The notes beneath the pieces are model-generated. The model saw nothing but the letters and a program-made list of their open reading frames with translations, did not search any database and had not been told where the DNA came from. The position numbers and the translations under genes are program-made. Positions 6,824 through 9,085 of a DNA stretch of 9,085 nucleotides are shown one piece after another (position 1 is the stretch's first letter; every line of letters begins with the position of its first letter). The stretch spans positions 1 through 9,085 of the forward strand of contig JAITBO010000146.1 of NCBI GenBank assembly GCA_031283505.1, in the 5' to 3' direction. This DNA is from Treponema sp. Lineage in GTDB: Bacteria > Spirochaetota > Spirochaetia > Treponematales > Breznakiellaceae.

Positions 6824-7142
6824 ACACTTCTCAATTAGAAAAAGGTTTTTTTTAACAGGTTATACCAAAACGCCTTTTTTTTTTATTATTTTTTTTCGAT
6901 TCATTGTCTTAAATTAAGAATACTTTGCTTGATCGGCGCATATCCTTACATTCGTAAGAAATTTAAGAACCCCCAAATTTCTGGAAAGGAAAGCATACCA
7001 GGCCGAACTTCGAGTTTTACTGCCGGAGGTATCCAACAGCCAAAACGCGCAAGGAATAGACGTGGATAGCCCGGTCACCGGCGGCGATGCGCCCTGGATA
7101 AATTTGACATTCGGCCTGATAACTCATGTTACGCAGGAAAAA
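6824..7142. other. AT-rich intergenic region with homopolymer runs and an open frame
   Basis: The part next to birA (6840-6900) has T runs of eight to nine bases and should carry the birA promoter on the minus strand; TATAAC on that strand near 6860 is a possible -10 with no good -35. From 6933 a plus-strand frame without ATG stays open to a stop at 7167-7169 and contains KAYQAELRVLLPEV and GDAPWINLTFGLITHV. It looks partly protein-like, but I do not recognise it. A 9-bp inverted repeat CAGGCCGAA/TTCGGCCTG (6999-7007/7110-7118) lies within it. Confidence 0.4.
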
Positions 7143-7690
7143 GTGCGACACGAGGTCGCTTGAATAGTTGACTAAGATATGAAACGAGGTGAAGAAAAGA
7201 AACATATCCTTTGGTATACCCCTTCCATTTGGGGTAATGCTGCTCATAGGTGCGGGTCTGGTAATGGGCCGGTTAAGCTATGGGGACAAAGCGGTAAACG
7301 GATACCCCCATTCCGGTAACGCCAGCATAAAGGGTACGTCATGGGCAGATTAACCGAACGGTTGTAAGGCTCGTAGCGTAGACACGCGAAAGGGGATTGA
7401 TACGCTTGAACTAAAAAGTAAGGGTTCGTATCCGGCTTTTTTCTTCGAGACGGAAAAAATGGACAAGCGACCCTAAAACGTACTGAAATGATATTCAAAA
7501 GGAACGAGGTAAACCCGGTGGAGCCTCAGTGGGGAGACAGCGGGCAGAGGAAAGTATAGGAAGCGAACGGCGGCCTATGGGACGCATAGCCCATCAAGAA
7601 TTGAGGCGCTCCGAAAGGAGGCAGGCTTATACGAAAGGCCTCAATGTGCAAGAAGGGAAAGAAATATATGAACAAGGAGGGTAAACTGAG
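7143..7690 (+). mobile_element. 5' fragment of a group II intron (RNA domains I-III, truncated)
   Basis: The segment starts with GTGCGAC, a group II intron 5' consensus (GUGYG). It continues for about 525 bases of structured, non-coding sequence rich in short stems and purine loops, ending with a typical entry to an intron-encoded protein. Near the end ATTGAGGC (7600-7607) pairs with GCCTCAAT (7638-7645) around CTCC-GAAA-GGAG (7609-7620). This is followed by ATGTGCAAGAAGGGAAAG and an ATG at 7668, where the maturase/reverse transcriptase should begin. That length before the protein start is normal for ORF-bearing bacterial introns. No reverse transcriptase motif follows, and I find no domain V hairpin before or after metA. 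I read it as an intron truncated at the start of its protein gene. The 5' boundary rests on the consensus alone, and the 3' limit of the homology is a guess. Confidence 0.62.
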
Positions 7691-7751
7691 AATTGCCGGG
7701 GCGGCAGGCTTGCCATTTTTTACACTTTGGACCATAGTATACTTTATTAGT

Positions 7752-8678
7752 ATGCCTATAAAGATTCCAAGAGACCTGCCGGCTTACAATTCGTTGCGGG
7801 AAGAAAACGTCTTCGTCATGACCGAAGACAGGGCCGAACACCAGGATATACGGCCTTTGAAGGTGGGTATCGTAAATTTGATGCCTACGACGGTGGACAC
7901 CGAGACCCAGCTTTTGCGTCTTTTGGGGAACACTCCCCTTCAGGTGGACATCACATTCCTGCGTATGGGCAGCCACGAATCCCGAAACGCACCGCCAGGA
8001 CATCTGGAAAAGTTCTACATCAGTTCCGAATGGATACTGCGGGAAAACATACGGTTTGACGGACTCATTATCACCGGCGCGCCGGTCGAGACCATCCCGT
8101 TTGAGGAAGTAGACTACTGGGAGGAACTCGCGGCGGTTTTGGACTATTCGGTGGCCCATGTCTGGTCCACCTTGCACATCTGCTGGGGCGCTCAGGCGGG
8201 ACTTTACCGCCACTACGGTATTCCCAAAGAAACGCTTCCGGCCAAACTTTTCGGTATCTTCCCCCATGGGGTAAATGAGCAGCATACCACCCTGTTCAGG
8301 GGCTTTGATGACGAGTTCCTGGCACCCCAATCCCGGCATACCGCGTCCAACCGGGACGCCATTGCCGCAGAGTCTGCCCTTACCATAGAGTCCGAAACGG
8401 AGGAGTCGGGGGTGTTCATAGCCACCGCCCGGGAAGGTCGGGAAATTTACGTGACCGGTCATCTGGAATATGATCCCCTGACCCTGGACCGGGAATACCG
8501 TAGGGACCTCGCCAGGGGACTTCCTATCGCCGTCCCCAAAAACTATTACCCCGAAGACGATCCCGCCAGGGTCCCGGTGGTCCGCTGGCGGGCTCACGCC
8601 CATCTGTTCTTCTTCAACTGGCTCAATTATGTGTACCAGGAGACGCCTTATGACCTGAAGGAACTCTCTCTCTCATAA
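7752..8678 (+). CDS. metA: Homoserine O-acetyltransferase (MetA family, predicted acetyl-CoA user)
   Basis: This cytoplasmic enzyme acylates the hydroxyl of L-homoserine, the first committed step of methionine synthesis. Taking the start [20 protein letters not shown], the conserved N-terminus of the family, the protein has 308 residues, the usual length. Conserved blocks are [20 protein letters not shown] (38-57) and the catalytic Cys144 in [11 protein letters not shown]. His237 and Glu239 follow in TGHLEYD. Residue 113 in TGAPVET is Glu, matching Glu111 of acetyl-CoA-using MetA; E. coli succinyltransferase has Gly there. The enzyme should therefore make O-acetylhomoserine despite the usual succinyltransferase label. 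The frame is open upstream to an ATG at 7668 with a good ribosome site, in the intron remnant, but the extra 28 residues are not family-like. A TATACT at 7738-7743 just before the start could be a -10 giving a nearly leaderless mRNA. No methionine riboswitch is visible. Confidence 0.93.
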   Translation: MPIKIPRDLPAYNSLREENVFVMTEDRAEHQDIRPLKVGIVNLMPTTVDTETQLLRLLGNTPLQVDITFLRMGSHESRNAPPGHLEKFYISSEWILRENIRFDGLIITGAPVETIPFEEVDYWEELAAVLDYSVAHVWSTLHICWGAQAGLYRHYGIPKETLPAKLFGIFPHGVNEQHTTLFRGFDDEFLAPQSRHTASNRDAIAAESALTIESETEESGVFIATAREGREIYVTGHLEYDPLTLDREYRRDLARGLPIAVPKNYYPEDDPARVPVVRWRAHAHLFFFNWLNYVYQETPYDLKELSLS

Positions 8679-8730
8679 GGTTTTGGCCCCCCGTAATTTG
8701 TCCTCCATAATCCTGCTTCCAGTTGCGGCA

Positions 8731-8755
8731 GTTCCAAAATGTCAAATTTTGGAAC
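8731..8755. repeat. Perfect 10-bp palindrome downstream of metA
   Basis: GTTCCAAAAT (8731-8740) and ATTTTGGAAC (8746-8755) are exact reverse complements around GTCAA. No T-tract follows on either strand, so it is not a classic terminator, but it lies 52 bases after the metA stop and could stabilise the transcript end. It may be another of the short intergenic palindromes in this window. Confidence 0.55.
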
Positions 8756-9023
8756 CATCTCAATTCTTTTGAGAATTAGGACCAGGGCGAGGGCGAGCGT
8801 ATTAAAAATTGGAGATGATCCAGAAAGGTATGATGAAAAAATGTCATTAATGCTTTGCGGTACAAAGAATTATGAAAACCTGACTATCAAAGAAGATTTA
8901 TTAAATTTCTTTTGGTTTAATACCCCGGAGCTTGCTCTAAACTTGACCCACAGAGTCACACGAGGTACTCCCGGTAGGCCGGCAGAATATATAACTTCAT
9001 CAGCCCTATCCATATTGTTTTGA
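8739..9023 (+). CDS. Unrecognised short open frame, possibly a gene fragment
   Basis: A 94-codon frame starts inside the preceding palindrome and has no ribosome binding site, so this start is unlikely to be real. The middle part (about 8805-8955, with KIGDDPERYDEKMSLM and LLNFFWFNTPELAL) is acidic, AT-rich and protein-like. The last 70 bases overlap a better-looking minus-strand transposase fragment, so the two cannot both be genes over their full length. It could be the remnant of a gene cut by an insertion. I do not recognise a family. Confidence 0.25.
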   Translation: MSNFGTISILLRIRTRARASVLKIGDDPERYDEKMSLMLCGTKNYENLTIKEDLLNFFWFNTPELALNLTHRVTRGTPGRPAEYITSSALSILF

Positions 9024-9085
9024 CTCCGGGAGGTCCGTCACTAGGCGCACGTTTCGGCCCTCCCAGCCATCCCAGGTAATCTTCG
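8956..9085 (-). pseudogene. Possible C-terminal end of an IS4-type transposase, runs off the window
   Basis: On the minus strand a frame open from the window edge (reading starts at 9084) to TGA at 8956-8958 reads 42 residues containing SDGPPGVKTIWIGLMKLY. This resembles the C-terminal motif of IS4-family transposases (roughly SDGxPGxKTxWxGLxxL). The remainder lies beyond the window, so it is not known whether the element is intact. The match is from memory of the motif and is short; the overlapping plus-strand frame is the competing reading. Confidence 0.4.

Noticed and set aside
7136..7443. IBS1/EBS1 pairing between GAAAAA (7137-7142) and TTTTTC (7438-7443)
   Set aside because: The match is only an A-run with a T-run, and the T-run also pairs locally with GAAAAAA at about 7453-7459, so it is not usable evidence for the intron boundary.
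7143..7751. A SAM or other methionine riboswitch upstream of metA
   Set aside because: Structured RNA before metA invites this idea, but I see none of the SAM-I core (for example the CTTATCAAGAGAGGTGGAGGGA-like start), and the segment is far too long. The group II intron reading explains its length and its protein-entry end better.
7641..8603. A 320-residue minus-strand open frame
   Set aside because: It is the complement of metA, whose catalytic Cys, His and Glu are all present. The minus-strand protein is low-complexity and family-less.
8679..9085. Intron domains V/VI downstream of metA, which would make metA cargo inside domain IV
   Set aside because: I looked for the 34-base domain V hairpin with a GAAA-type loop and a bulged stem after metA and found no candidate. 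The intron looks simply truncated.
1..9085. CRISPR array, tRNA or rRNA
   Set aside because: No regularly spaced direct repeats, no cloverleaf with a GTTCGA-type T-loop and no rRNA-like stretch were seen. The repeats present are palindromes and not arrays.

Overview
The window looks like bacterial accessory chromosome. Protein resemblances and moderate GC suggest an anaerobic, host-associated spirochaete of the Treponema type, but this is an inference from gene content and no rRNA or other marker gene is present to test it. Intact metabolic genes alternate with decayed mobile DNA.

Bases 1-960 are mobile-element debris. An IS30-family transposase is broken by several frameshifts and interrupted by a 134-bp MITE-like element (600-733) with near-perfect terminal inverted repeats and three internal hairpins. 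A 12-bp inverted repeat (876-887 / 950-961) follows, with a possible promoter at 879-907.

Bases 1184-4324 (+ strand) hold a compact set of acyl-chain genes: acyl carrier protein, a hot-dog 3-hydroxyacyl-ACP dehydratase, a FabG-type ketoreductase and a FabF-type ketosynthase. The last three are tightly packed in the order DH-KR-KS, which matches the end of aryl polyene clusters (apeP-apeQ-apeR). The ligase, acyltransferase, exporter and second ketosynthase of full clusters are not in the window. The 428 bp between the ACP and the dehydratase appear to hold remnants of a lost gene. The four proteins could together perform cycles of condensation, ketoreduction and dehydration that leave double bonds in the chain.

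Bases 4422-6823 (- strand) hold a monofunctional biotin-protein ligase (birA) followed by the carboxyltransferase subunit of a biotin-dependent acyl-CoA carboxylase or decarboxylase. They converge on the acyl-chain operon, and a strong palindrome (4359-4403) between them works as an intrinsic terminator for the minus-strand genes.

Bases 6824-7750 are an AT-rich intergenic stretch followed by what I read as the 5' RNA part of a group II intron (about 7143-7690). Its reverse transcriptase and 3' domains are missing. Directly against it lies metA (7752-8678), a complete homoserine O-acyltransferase whose active-site glutamate predicts acetyl-CoA use. The window ends with a palindrome, an unrecognised short open frame, and what may be the C-terminus of an IS4-type transposase on the minus strand running off the edge.
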